From an uncultured Clostridia bacterium (GTDB lineage: Bacteria > Bacillota > Clostridia > Christensenellales > Aristaeellaceae), in contig CAKTUU010000003.1 in the NCBI GenBank assembly GCA_934621505.1, positions 62,001 through 126,000 of the forward strand: a DNA stretch of 64,000 bases, read 5' to 3'. This document shows positions 40,051 through 49,500 of this stretch, piece by piece. Below the pieces are notes generated by a model. The model searched no databases. It saw only the letters and a program-made list of their open reading frames with translations, and was not told the DNA's origin. Each line of letters begins with the position of its first letter. Positions within the stretch are counted from its first letter, which is position 1. The translations under genes and the position numbers were made by a program.

Positions 40051-40896
40051 ATGAAAAAAACATCCTTTGCCTCCTGGCTGTTTCTGGTGCTGGTGCTGCT
40101 GTTCATGTACCTGCCCATTGTCGTGGTGGTGGTGTATTCCTTTAACGCCAATTCCTCCCGCATTCCCATCGCCTTTACCGGCTGGACCACCCGCTGGTAC
40201 CGGCAGCTGTTCAGCGGCCGGGGCGGCTTTGGCGAGGCGCTGCTGCTGAGCCTGCGCATTGCCCTGTGGTCGGTGGGGCTGTCGGTAATCATCGGCACCC
40301 TGGGCGCTGTGGGCATGGGGCAGCGCACCGCCCACGGACGCTGCGGATGGTTTGACCATATCATGGAGAACCTGGTAACCCTGCCGATTATGATTCCCGA
40401 AATCATTCTGGGCCTGTGCCTGATGGTCATGTTTAACGCCGCCGGAATCAAAAGCAACGATTTTCGGCTGGTGCTGGCCCACACCACCTTTTGCATTCCC
40501 TATGTGTTTTTGAATGTCAAAAGCCGCCTGGTGGGCATGGACGCCGCCCTGTTTGACGCGGCCCGGGACCTTGGGGCCACTCCCGCCCGGGTGGTCCGTG
40601 ATATTACCCTGCCCCTGTGCAGGCCTGCCATCATCAGCGGCGCGTTTCTGGCCCTGGCCATGTCCCTGGACGATTTTGTCATCAGCTTTTTCGTCTATGG
40701 GGCGGGAGAGGGAACCCTGCCCATCAAAATTTACTCCAGCGTCAAGGTGGGGGTTTCTCCCCAGGTAAACGCCCTGTGTACCCTGATTATGGGGGCGGTT
40801 TTTATCATTGTGGCCGTCAGCCGCTACGTTACCGCCCTGCGGGACGCCCGGCTGAAACGGGCTGAACAAGCTGTCCTGCGCCGTAAAGACGCTTGA
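40051..40896 (+). CDS. potC: Spermidine/putrescine ABC transporter permease PotC
   Basis: A 281-residue permease: N-terminal membrane segment LFMYLPIVVVVVYSFNAN, the PotC-like TRWYRQLFS, and the EAA loop DAARDLGATPARVVRDITLPL near residues 170-190. Six membrane segments are predicted by eye. It begins 12 bases after potB behind AAGGAGG and is followed after 30 bases by potD. Confidence 0.93.
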   Translation: MKKTSFASWLFLVLVLLFMYLPIVVVVVYSFNANSSRIPIAFTGWTTRWYRQLFSGRGGFGEALLLSLRIALWSVGLSVIIGTLGAVGMGQRTAHGRCGWFDHIMENLVTLPIMIPEIILGLCLMVMFNAAGIKSNDFRLVLAHTTFCIPYVFLNVKSRLVGMDAALFDAARDLGATPARVVRDITLPLCRPAIISGAFLALAMSLDDFVISFFVYGAGEGTLPIKIYSSVKVGVSPQVNALCTLIMGAVFIIVAVSRYVTALRDARLKRAEQAVLRRKDA

Positions 40897-40926
40897 CATA
40901 GACGACTGAAAGGAGTCTTACTTCCT

Positions 40927-41961
40927 ATGAAAAAATGGTTGGCTTTCCTGCTTTGCCTGCTGCTTGTCCTGCCCGCCGCCGGTGTGGCCGAGGAACAAAA
41001 GGTGGTGAATATCTTCAGCTGGCTGGGTTACATTGACGATGAGGTGATTGCCGATTTTGAGGCGGAAACCGGCATCAAGGTGATCTGGTCCCCCATGGAC
41101 TCCATCGACAGCATGCTGCTGAAGGTAACCGAAGGCGGCGGCGCGGATTACGACCTGATTCTTTCAAGCGACTACTCTCTGGATATTCTGCGCAAGCAGG
41201 GGCTGCTGCAAAAGCTGGACAAAACCAAGCTGAGCAACTATGCCAATTTGGACCCCAAATTTTTAAGCCAGTCCTTTGACCCGGATAACGAATATGTGAT
41301 TCCCTATGTGGCTGGCTGCCCGCTGATTATTTACGACCCTGCCCGGGTTCCCTTTACCATTACCGGCTACGAGGATTTGTGGGACGAACGGCTGACGGAC
41401 AGCGTGGCCGTTTTGGAAAACGCCCGCGTGCTGTGCGGCATTACCCTGAAAACCCTGGGCATGGGCATGAACGAAACCGACGCCGGCAAGCTGGCCCAGA
41501 TGAAGGAAAAGCTGATGCCCCTGTATAAAAACATCCGCACCTTCGGGGATATGGAGTCCTATACCGCCGTTACCAGCGGCGAGGCCAGCGTGGGCTTCCT
41601 GTTCACCCCCTTTGTGCAGATGGTGTGGCAGGAGCATCCTGATTTTCAGGTGGTTTATCCCAAAGAAGGCATGGGTTACGGTATCGACGGCTTTGTCATT
41701 CCCGATGGAGCCAAAAACGCGGACAACGCTCATGTGCTGCTGGACTACCTGATGCGTCCCGAAGTGGCCGCCCACAACGCGGAATACCAGATGTACATGT
41801 GCGTCAACCAGGCCGCCGCCGATTACCTCAGCGACGACTTCCGCAACAGCCCTGTGATGAACGTGCCCGCCGACCTGCTGGCCGGTGCGGAGTTTGTTCA
41901 GGAAGTAGGCGCTGCGGAAAGCACCTATCAGGAAATTTACACAGCCTTCAAAAATCAGTAA
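40927..41961 (+). CDS. potD: Spermidine/putrescine-binding protein PotD
   Basis: The 344-residue extracellular solute-binding protein has a signal peptide (residues 1-21, ending AGVA). Mature family blocks follow: VVNIFSWLGYIDDEVIADFE, DLILSSDYSLDILRKQGLL and NAKNADNAHVLLDYLMRPEV. Unusually for a Gram-positive binding protein, there is no clear lipobox cysteine at the cleavage site, so how it stays near the membrane is unclear. It captures polyamines for PotABC. Confidence 0.93.
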   Translation: MKKWLAFLLCLLLVLPAAGVAEEQKVVNIFSWLGYIDDEVIADFEAETGIKVIWSPMDSIDSMLLKVTEGGGADYDLILSSDYSLDILRKQGLLQKLDKTKLSNYANLDPKFLSQSFDPDNEYVIPYVAGCPLIIYDPARVPFTITGYEDLWDERLTDSVAVLENARVLCGITLKTLGMGMNETDAGKLAQMKEKLMPLYKNIRTFGDMESYTAVTSGEASVGFLFTPFVQMVWQEHPDFQVVYPKEGMGYGIDGFVIPDGAKNADNAHVLLDYLMRPEVAAHNAEYQMYMCVNQAAADYLSDDFRNSPVMNVPADLLAGAEFVQEVGAAESTYQEIYTAFKNQ

Positions 41962-41989
41962 TCCAAATACGAAAGGACGGTAACCTGCT

Positions 41990-43105
41990 ATGTTACTTCG
42001 CAATGCAAAGGGATTTGTAAACGGCGTGTTTGAAGACGGACTGGATATTCGGGTCAAGGACGGACGCATCGCCGCCATGGGTCACGGCCTGAGCGCCGAT
42101 GGCGAAGCTGTGACCGATCTGGGCGGCGATGTGCTGCTGCCCGGCTTTGTAGATGTGCATATTCACGCTTTCAAGGGACATGACTGCATGCACGGCGAAC
42201 AGGCCGTGCGCCACATGAGCCGCGAGCTGAAAAAGTTCGGCGTAGCCGCCTTCCTGCCCACCACCATGAGCGCCAGCCCGGAGGATACCCAGGCGGCCCT
42301 GAAGGGCATCAAAGCTGTGATGGACCATCCCGAACCTGACGGCGCGACGGTGCTGGGCGCGCACATGGAGGCTCCTTTCCTGCAGGAAAGCAAAGCCGGC
42401 GCGCAGCTGAAGCAATATTTTGCCCTGCCCAACGAGGAAAACTGGAAGCGCTATGTAGGCGAATATGAGGGGATTGTGCGCCAGATCACCATGGCCCCTG
42501 AAAAGGAGGGCGCGCTGGACTTTATCAAGCGCCTGTCCGACAGCGGCATCACCGTCAGCCTGGGTCACACCGCCGCCGATGACGAAACCGTACACGCGGC
42601 CGCCGATCACGGCGCCAGCCACGTTACCCACACCTTTAACGCGCAAACGCCCCTGAATCATCGCGCGCCCGGCGTGCCCGGCGCCGCCTTGGTGGACGAC
42701 CGTCTGGCCTGCGAATTTATCTCCGATGGCATTCACCTGCATCCCGACATTGTGCGCCTGATTATTCGCTGCAAGGGCAAAAAGCTGGCGGTAGCCATCA
42801 CCGATGCCATGGAAGCCGCCGGTATGCCTGACGGCAAGTACCAGCTGGGCGGTCAGGACGTATATGTAAAGGACAACGCCGCCCGTTTGGCGGACGGCAC
42901 GCTGGCCGGCAGCACCCTGACCCTGATCCGCGCTTTCCAGAACATGATTCGTTTTGGCATTGCCCCCGAGGACGCGGCCGCCATGGTTACCTCCACCCCC
43001 GCCGCGTCAATTCGCAACGACGAATACGGCGTCATCCGTGTGGGCGCGCCTGCGGTATTTGCCCGCTTTACCAGTGACTACGACTTTGTAAGCGTTATCG
43101 GCTAA
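41990..43105 (+). CDS. nagA: N-acetylglucosamine-6-phosphate deacetylase
   Basis: A 371-residue amidohydrolase-fold enzyme: LPGFVDVHIHAFKGHDCMHG carries the HxH metal motif. Further sites are GAHMEAPFL (metal Glu), SLGHTAAD, ASHVTHTFNAQTPLNHRAPG and VAITDAMEAAGMPDGKY with the catalytic Asp. It deacetylates GlcNAc-6-P in amino-sugar recycling. It stands 28 bases after potD; nagB is not nearby. The element at 43117 begins just after it. Confidence 0.95.
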   Translation: MLLRNAKGFVNGVFEDGLDIRVKDGRIAAMGHGLSADGEAVTDLGGDVLLPGFVDVHIHAFKGHDCMHGEQAVRHMSRELKKFGVAAFLPTTMSASPEDTQAALKGIKAVMDHPEPDGATVLGAHMEAPFLQESKAGAQLKQYFALPNEENWKRYVGEYEGIVRQITMAPEKEGALDFIKRLSDSGITVSLGHTAADDETVHAAADHGASHVTHTFNAQTPLNHRAPGVPGAALVDDRLACEFISDGIHLHPDIVRLIIRCKGKKLAVAITDAMEAAGMPDGKYQLGGQDVYVKDNAARLADGTLAGSTLTLIRAFQNMIRFGIAPEDAAAMVTSTPAASIRNDEYGVIRVGAPAVFARFTSDYDFVSVIG

Positions 43106-43116
43106 CAGAATCAAAA

Positions 43117-43385
43117 GGGCGGCAGAGATTTTGACTCTCTGCCGCTCAGGCCGTCAAAAAAGCTCGCCTGAGGGCGATCTTTTCTGACGGGAAGCGCTCT
43201 TTGCCTACTCGCCTGCGGCTCGCCGGGCGGCAAAGAGCGTAAGGAAAGCCTTGCTGCGCAAGGCAGCCGAAACCGACGTACACGCCGCCGGTTTCGGAAC
43301 CAAAATCGGAGGGCTGCGGCCCTCCGATGCCTCCCAGGGGTTTTTCAACAGTCTGGGCGGCAGAGATTTTGACTCTCTGCCGCTC
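43117..43385. mobile_element. Intergenic element D flanked by duplicated terminator hairpins
   Basis: A perfect 31-base direct repeat (43117-43147 and 43355-43385) is itself a terminator hairpin, stem GGCAGAG/CTCTGCC. AAAA precedes the left copy and CTTTTTT follows the right copy, so together they restore the original bidirectional terminator. The 207-bp core starts AGGCCGTCAAAAAAGCTCG and ends GGTTTTTCAACAGTCT. Its reverse complement matches the ends of the core at 30372-30545. It contains a GGAGGGCTGCGGCCCTCC hairpin near 43307 and no coding potential. Confidence 0.72.
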
Positions 43386-43390
43386 CTTTT

Positions 43391-43795
43391 TTATTCGTTT
43401 AAAGGAAAACGTTTCAAGAAGGCAGCGTCCGCCGGGCAAAAGGCATACCGGTTCAGCCGGGAGGGATCAACCCATGCGGCCTTGCCGTGCACATGCAGAG
43501 ACAAATCCCGCTTGAGCGCCCTGGCCCTGATAAACACCAGATGGATGTTTCTTTCCCCATCCGTGTGGTCCACCTCGCCCAGGCGGCGTTCCACCTCGAC
43601 CGGCAAATCCAGCTCCTCCAACAGTTCGCGGCAAAGGCAGGCTTCAAACGTCTCCCCCGCCTCCCGCTTGCCCCCGGGAAATTCCCACAGGCCATCCAGA
43701 TTGCCCCATTCATGCCGGGCTCCCGCCCCCTTGCGGCGGCAAATCAGCACCTGTCCCAGGCTGTTGTATACCACTCCCGCAGAAACCTCGATCAT
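43391..43795 (-). CDS. NUDIX hydrolase, MutT-like
   Basis: A 134-residue protein with a complete Nudix box GGKREAGETFEACLCRELLEELDL (residues about 42-65) and the opening IEVSAGVVYNSLGQVLICRR of MutT-like (8-oxo-dGTP) pyrophosphatases. A C-terminal AWVDPSRLNRYAFCPADAAF segment is also typical. It probably clears oxidised nucleotides. It ends 6 bases from the element at 43117-43385 and follows tgt closely on the same strand. Confidence 0.9.
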   Translation of the reverse strand: MIEVSAGVVYNSLGQVLICRRKGAGARHEWGNLDGLWEFPGGKREAGETFEACLCRELLEELDLPVEVERRLGEVDHTDGERNIHLVFIRARALKRDLSLHVHGKAAWVDPSRLNRYAFCPADAAFLKRFPLNE

Positions 43796-43808
43796 GCGGT
43801 CCGCCCCC

Positions 43809-44939
43809 TTAGAAGTTGCGGCTCATGTCGTAATGGCGGAAGAACTCGTTGCGGAAATCCAGCAGCCGGTCCTCCTGAATGGCCTGCTTTACCTGCTCCA
43901 TCAGACGAATCAGAAAGCGCAGGTTGTGGATGCTGGCCAAGCGCGCGCCGGTTATCTCGCCCGCCTTAAACAGGTGGCGGATGTACGCGCGGCTGAAGTT
44001 GCGGCAGGCATAGCAGTCGCAATCCTCGTCAATGGGGCCGAAATCGTGGGCGTATTGAGCGTTTTTGATAACCAGACGGCCCTCCTTGGTAAAGCAGGTG
44101 CCGTTGCGGGCAATGCGGGTAGCCAGCACGCAGTCGAACATGTCCACCCCGCGCAGGGCCCCTTCAATCAGGCAGTCCGGGGAGCCAACGCCCATCAGGT
44201 AGCGGGGCTTTTGGGCGCTCATGTGCGGCATGATGGCCTCCAGCATCTCATACATCATGGGCTTGGGTTCGCCCACAGACAGGCCGCCGATGCCATAGCC
44301 AAAAAAGTCCATATCCGTCAGGGTTTTGGCACTTTCAATCCGCAGGTCCTTAAAAAACGCGCCCTGCACAATGCCAAACAGCACCTGGGAATCATCCGTA
44401 TGGTGGTTCTGACACCGCTTGGCCCAGCGATGGGTGCGATGCATGTTTTCCTCGGCGGTGGCGTGGTCGCAGGGATAAGCGGTGCATACGTCAAATGCCA
44501 TCATAATATCGCTGCCCAGAGCGTGCTGAATATCCATGCTTACCTCGGGAGAGATAAACCGGCGGCTGCCGTCCAGATGGCTCTGGAAGGTAACGCCCTC
44601 CTCCTTGATTTTGCGGATGCCAGACAGGGAAAACACCTGAAAACCGCCGCTGTCCGTCAGAATGGGCTTGGGCCAGCTCATAAACTTGTGCAGGCCGCCT
44701 GCCTCCCGAATCAGGTCCTCGCCCGGGCGCAGGTGCAGATGATAGGTGTTGGAAAGCATGATTTCCGTGCCGACTTCCAGCATCTCCCGAGGGGTCATGG
44801 CCTTCACGGTGGCGGCGGTACCCACAGGCATATACACCGGGGTGTGAATATCGCCGTGGGGCGTGTGCAAAAGGCCCAGCCGGGCCCCGCTCTGCTTGCA
44901 GGTTTTCAGCACTTCAAACGAAAAATTTGGGGTACTCAC
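43809..44939 (-). CDS. tgt: tRNA-guanine transglycosylase (queuosine)
   Basis: The 376-residue enzyme exchanges guanine 34 of certain tRNAs for a queuosine precursor. It has the substrate site GFQVFSLSGIRKI, MAFDVCTAYP, GGLSVGEPKPMM, and the zinc ligands in DEDCDCYACRNFSRAYIRHL. I place the start at a GTG (44939) with AGGAGGA ahead; it overlaps the stop of the RluA gene upstream. A longer ATG frame at 44963 lacks this site. Confidence 0.95.
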   Translation of the reverse strand: MSTPNFSFEVLKTCKQSGARLGLLHTPHGDIHTPVYMPVGTAATVKAMTPREMLEVGTEIMLSNTYHLHLRPGEDLIREAGGLHKFMSWPKPILTDSGGFQVFSLSGIRKIKEEGVTFQSHLDGSRRFISPEVSMDIQHALGSDIMMAFDVCTAYPCDHATAEENMHRTHRWAKRCQNHHTDDSQVLFGIVQGAFFKDLRIESAKTLTDMDFFGYGIGGLSVGEPKPMMYEMLEAIMPHMSAQKPRYLMGVGSPDCLIEGALRGVDMFDCVLATRIARNGTCFTKEGRLVIKNAQYAHDFGPIDEDCDCYACRNFSRAYIRHLFKAGEITGARLASIHNLRFLIRLMEQVKQAIQEDRLLDFRNEFFRHYDMSRNF

Positions 44940-45631
44940 TGGTTCTCCTCCTGATTGATCCATTGAATCATGGTTTGCCGGTAGGGTTCAAAGGCGCTGC
45001 CACGGGGCAGGCTGGCAAAGGTCATTGGCGTTTTCAGCGTGGGGTGGGTCAGGGTCAGCTTTGCCCCCCACAGGGCAATGTTTTCGCCCCGTTTGCCGGT
45101 TCCGTAGCGCATGTCGTATACAATGGGATGGCCGCAATAACTCATCTGCACCCGAATCTGATGCTTGCGTCCCGTTTCCAGCGTAACCTGCACAAGGGCG
45201 GCTTCTCCCTGCCGCGCCAGCACCCGGTAATGCAGCCTTGCCTCCTGAGCCCCTTCGGTTCCCCGGGGCACCACCCGCACACCTTCGCCGCCCTTTTGCA
45301 GCCAGTCGTGCAGCGTGCCCTGATCCGGCAGGGTATCGCCCTGCTGAACAACCGCCAGATAATCCCGATGCATGGCGTGGGTCCGCAGCTGATCGGACAA
45401 GCGGGACGCCGCCTTGCTGGTGCGGGCAAAGGCCACCAGACCACCCACAGGACGGTCCAGCCGGTGCACCAGCCCCAGATATACATCGCCGGGTTTGCCG
45501 TATTTTTGCTTGATATAATCCTTTAATTCATCCAGCAGGGCCACATCGCCGGTTTCATCGCCCTGGGTCAGCTGATTGGGAGGCTTGACAGCCACCAGCA
45601 GGTGGTTGTCCTCATACACAATCTCACTCAT
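44936..45631 (-). CDS. RluA-family pseudouridine synthase
   Basis: A 231-residue RluA/RluD-like enzyme that isomerises uridine in RNA. The catalytic Asp lies in GLVHRLDRPVGGLVAFART. ETGRKHQIRVQMSYCGHPI and YDMRYGTG are the other conserved blocks. There is no N-terminal S4 domain, so it is a short form. It overlaps both neighbours (tgt downstream and the methyltransferase upstream), making a three-gene RNA-modification operon. Confidence 0.92.
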   Translation of the reverse strand: MSEIVYEDNHLLVAVKPPNQLTQGDETGDVALLDELKDYIKQKYGKPGDVYLGLVHRLDRPVGGLVAFARTSKAASRLSDQLRTHAMHRDYLAVVQQGDTLPDQGTLHDWLQKGGEGVRVVPRGTEGAQEARLHYRVLARQGEAALVQVTLETGRKHQIRVQMSYCGHPIVYDMRYGTGKRGENIALWGAKLTLTHPTLKTPMTFASLPRGSAFEPYRQTMIQWINQEENQ

Positions 45632-46496
45632 TGGGCGTCCACCGGGCAGTGGTGCCGCAGGGCAGCACGCCGCCAGAGGTTACCTTCAGGCACAGCTCGT
45701 CCGCGTCGGCATGTCCGCCAAAGCGGGGGCACAGGCAGCGCTGGGCAATGTTGCGCAGCACCGACGCGCAAAAGCCGGTGGTGTAACCGTTAATCAGGAA
45801 AAACAGGGGCGTATCGCTGAGCACCTGACTGCACAAATCCACCAGAGGATACAATTCGTCCTCCAGCTTCCATACTTCTCCGTTAGGGCCTCTGCCATAG
45901 CTGGGCGGGTCCATCAAAATGCCGTCGTAGTGGTTTCCCCGGCGAATTTCCCGGCGCACAAAGGCCTTGGCGTCCTCCACAATAAAACGGGTGCTTTCCT
46001 GAGGCAGGCCGGTCAGATCCCGGTTTTCCCGGGCCCACAGCACCATGCCCTTGGCCGCGTCCACATGGGTTACATGGGCCCCGGCGGCGGCGCAGGCCAG
46101 CGTGGCCCCGCCGGTGTAGGCAAACAGGTTCAACACTTTAGGCGCGTGGTCCCAGCCGCCGGCGGCCTGAATGCGCCGCTGCATAAGCTGCCAGTTGGCC
46201 GCCTGTTCGGGAAACAGGCCGGTGTGCTTGAAGCCGGTAGGCTTTACATAAAACTGCAAATTTCCCAGACCGATGGTCCAGCGGTCCGGCAATTTTTCCC
46301 GAAAATCCCAATGACCGCCGCCGCTTTCGCTGCGCTGGTACACGGCCTGGGCCTGCTTCCACTTTTCCGGCTGAGCCTTGGGCCAGATAACCTGGGGATC
46401 GGGCCGGCGCAGGATGATGCGGCCCCAGCGCTCCAGCTTTTCGCCATCGCCGGTATCCAGCACCTCATAATCCCGCCATTGATCGCATAGATACAT
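45624..46496 (-). CDS. Class I SAM-dependent methyltransferase (RlmI/RlmK-like)
   Basis: The 290-residue protein has the RlmI-type central region: WRDYEVLDTGDGEKLERWG, PTGFKHTGLFPEQAANWQLM, the SAM loop LNLFAYTGGATLACAAAGAH and VDAAKGMVLWARENRDL, and the catalytic-loop DPPSYGRGPNGE. The PUA domain of RlmI is absent. Members methylate ribosomal RNA; the exact base is not predictable. The ATG at 46496 follows AAGGAG. Confidence 0.87.
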   Translation of the reverse strand: MYLCDQWRDYEVLDTGDGEKLERWGRIILRRPDPQVIWPKAQPEKWKQAQAVYQRSESGGGHWDFREKLPDRWTIGLGNLQFYVKPTGFKHTGLFPEQAANWQLMQRRIQAAGGWDHAPKVLNLFAYTGGATLACAAAGAHVTHVDAAKGMVLWARENRDLTGLPQESTRFIVEDAKAFVRREIRRGNHYDGILMDPPSYGRGPNGEVWKLEDELYPLVDLCSQVLSDTPLFFLINGYTTGFCASVLRNIAQRCLCPRFGGHADADELCLKVTSGGVLPCGTTARWTPNE

Positions 46497-46520
46497 GCTT
46501 TTACTCCTTAAACCAAACGT

Positions 46521-46548
46521 CCCCGGGCGGCCCATCGCCCGCCCGGGG
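46521..46548 (-). terminator. GC-rich hairpin between ileS and the methyltransferase
   Basis: CCCCGGGCGG (46521-46530) pairs with CCGCCCGGGG (46539-46548). It lies 12 bases after the ileS stop in the leftward direction, with a weak T-run. Confidence 0.6.
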
Positions 46549-46559
46549 CACAGGTTTTG

Positions 46560-49500
46560 TCAGGCCCTGCTTACGCTCAGCACGGCCTTTTTGCCATTGA
46601 TATCCCACTGGGTGCCGTCGTTATCGGCGCGGTTCATTTCCACAGCCAGCACGCTGCGCATGATGAAATCGCGGCCCGCTTCAATGGCGGCGGCCAGTTC
46701 GTCGTCCGCCTGATAGGCGACCACAATGCGGTCGCTCACCTCAAAACCGGCGTCCTTGCGCATGTTTTGCAGCTTGCTGACCACCTCGCGCTGGAAGCCC
46801 TCGCGGATCAGCTCCGGCGTCAGGTTGCAGTCCAGCACCACGGTTACCTGGTCGTCCATCTGGGCGGAGAAGCCGGGCTTCTGGGTGGATTCGGTCAGTA
46901 CATCGTCTTTGGTCAGCACTACCTGGGTATCGTCCAGCGTAAAGGTGACGTTTTCGCCCCGGGTGAAGGTATCCACCACGTCATTGCCGTCCAGTTCCTT
47001 CAGCTTCTGGCCGATGCGGCCCAGCAGCTTGCCGTACTTGGGGCCCAGGGTGCGCATCTGGGGCTTCAGGTTGTATGTGGTAAAGGCGCGGGCGTCCTCG
47101 GTAAAGACCACGTTCTTCACGTTCAGCTCGTCCTCGGCCAGTTCCCGGAACGCCTGGTCAAACCGGGTTCCCTTCACATACAGACAGGCGGAAGGCTGGC
47201 GCACCTTCAGGTTGGCGGCGGCGCGGCAGCTGAGGCCCAGGCTGACCACCTCGCGCAGGGCGGCCATCTGCCGGTTCAGGTTTTCGTCCACCATGGCCGC
47301 GTCCACCACAGGGAAGTCGCACAGGTGCACGCTTTCAGGCGCGGCCGGATTGACGGAGACAACCAGATTCTGATAAATATCCTCCGCCATAAAGGGCACA
47401 AAGGGGGCGATGACCTTGCTGAGGGTAACCAGCACATGGTACAGGGTGGCAAAGGCAGCTTCCTTGGTATCGTCCATGCCCTTGCCCCAGAAGCGCTCGC
47501 GGCAGCGGCGCACATACCAGTTGCTCAAATCGTCCACCAGGTCGGTGATGGCGCGGGCGGCTTCGGGAATGTGGTACTGGCTCAGGTTGTCGTCCACATC
47601 CTGAATGGTGCTGTTCAGGCGGCTCAAAATCCACTTGTCCATCAGGGTCAGGTTCACCTTGTCCAGAGGATGATCCTTGGGATCAAAGTTGTCAATATTG
47701 GCATACAGCACAAAGAAGGCGTAGGTATTTTGCAGCGTGGACATGAACTTGCGCTGCCCCTCGTTCACCGCCTCATCGCTGAAACGGCTGGGCAGCCAGG
47801 GAGCGCTGGCCGTGTAGAAGTACCAGCGAACCGCGTCCGCGCCCTGCTTGTTCAGCACGCTCCAGGGGTCCACCACATTGCCCAGGTGCTTGGACATTTT
47901 GCGGCCCTCCGCGTCCTGTACATGGCCCATAACGATGCAGTTTTCAAAGGGCGCACGGTCAAACAGCAGGGTAGAAATGGCTTCCAGCGTATAGAACCAG
48001 CCGCGGGTCTGGTCAATGGCCTCGGAAATAAAGTTGGCCGGGAAGCGTTTTTCAAAAATTTCCCTGTTTTCAAAGGGATAGTGCCACTGGGCGAAGGGCA
48101 TGGAGCCGGAATCATACCAGCAGTCGATAACGTCGGTAACGCGGGTCATGGGCTTGCCGCATTCCGGGCACCTGATCTGCACAGCGTCCACATAGGGGCG
48201 GTGCAGCTCCAAATCGTCCGCCACGGGGCCGATGGCCATTTCCTTCAGCTCCTGACGGCTGCCGATAACATGGATGTGGCCTTCCTCGCAGCGCCAGATG
48301 GGCAGGGGGGTGCCCCAGTAGCGCTCGCGGCTCAGGCCCCAGTCATGCACGTTCTCCAGCCAGGTGCCCATACGGCCTTCCTTGATGTTGTCGGGCAGCC
48401 AGTTGATGGTGCGGTTGTTGGCCACCAGCTGGTCCCGCACAGCGGTCATCTTGATGTACCAGGTAGGACGGGGATAGTACAACAGGGGCGTGTTGCAGCG
48501 CCAGCAGAAGGGATAATCATGGGCGAAGGGCACGGCGGCAAACAGCAGGCCCCGCTCCTTCAAATCCTCCAGCACCAGCTTGTCCGCGTCCTTGACGAAA
48601 ACGCCGGGCCACTTGGTATCGGCGGTCATGCAGCCCTGGGTGTCCACAAAGTTGACAAAGGGAATGTCGTTTTCCCGGCAGACCCGGTTGTCGTCCTCGC
48701 CAAAGGCGGGGGCGATGTGAACGATGCCGGAACCATCGGTCATGGTAACGTATTCGTCGCAGATCACATACCAGGCCGGTTTATCCAGCTTGCCCACGGC
48801 AAAGTCAAACAGGGGCTCATATTCCATCCCCTTCAGGGCGACGCCGGGCATTTCTGCGTCAATCTGCACATCCTTGCCGCCAAACACGGAGGCAATCAGC
48901 GCCTTGCCCATGATATAATGCTTGCCCTCCACCGTGATGCGGCAATAGGTATCATGGGGGTTCACGCACAGGGCCAGGTTGCTGGGCAGCGTCCAGGGCG
49001 TGGTGGTCCAGGCCAGCAGGTAAGCGTCCTCGCCCTTTACCTTGAACAGCACAAAGGCGGAGGTTTCCTTTACGTTCTTATAGCCCTGAGCCACCTCGTG
49101 GCTGGACAGGGCGGTGCCGCAGCGGGGGCAGTAGGGCGCGATCTTGTGGCCCAGGTAAAGCAGGCCCTTTTCGTAAATCTTTTTCAGGCTCCACCATTCG
49201 GACTCGATATAATCATCCTTGTAGGTGATGTAGGGATGCTCCATATCCGCCCAGTAAGCGACCCGGTCGGACATTTCCTCCCATTCGTGCTGGTACTTCC
49301 ACACGCTTTCCTTGCACTTTTTGATAAAGGGCTCGATGCCGTAGGCCTCAATCTGCGGCTTGCCGTCCAGGCCCAGCTGCTTTTCCACTTCCAGTTCCAC
49401 AGGCAGGCCGTGGGTGTCCCAGCCGGCCTTGCGCAGCACGTCCTTGCCCTTCATGCTCTGGAAGCGGGGAATCAAATCCTTAATGGCGCGGGTTTCAATA

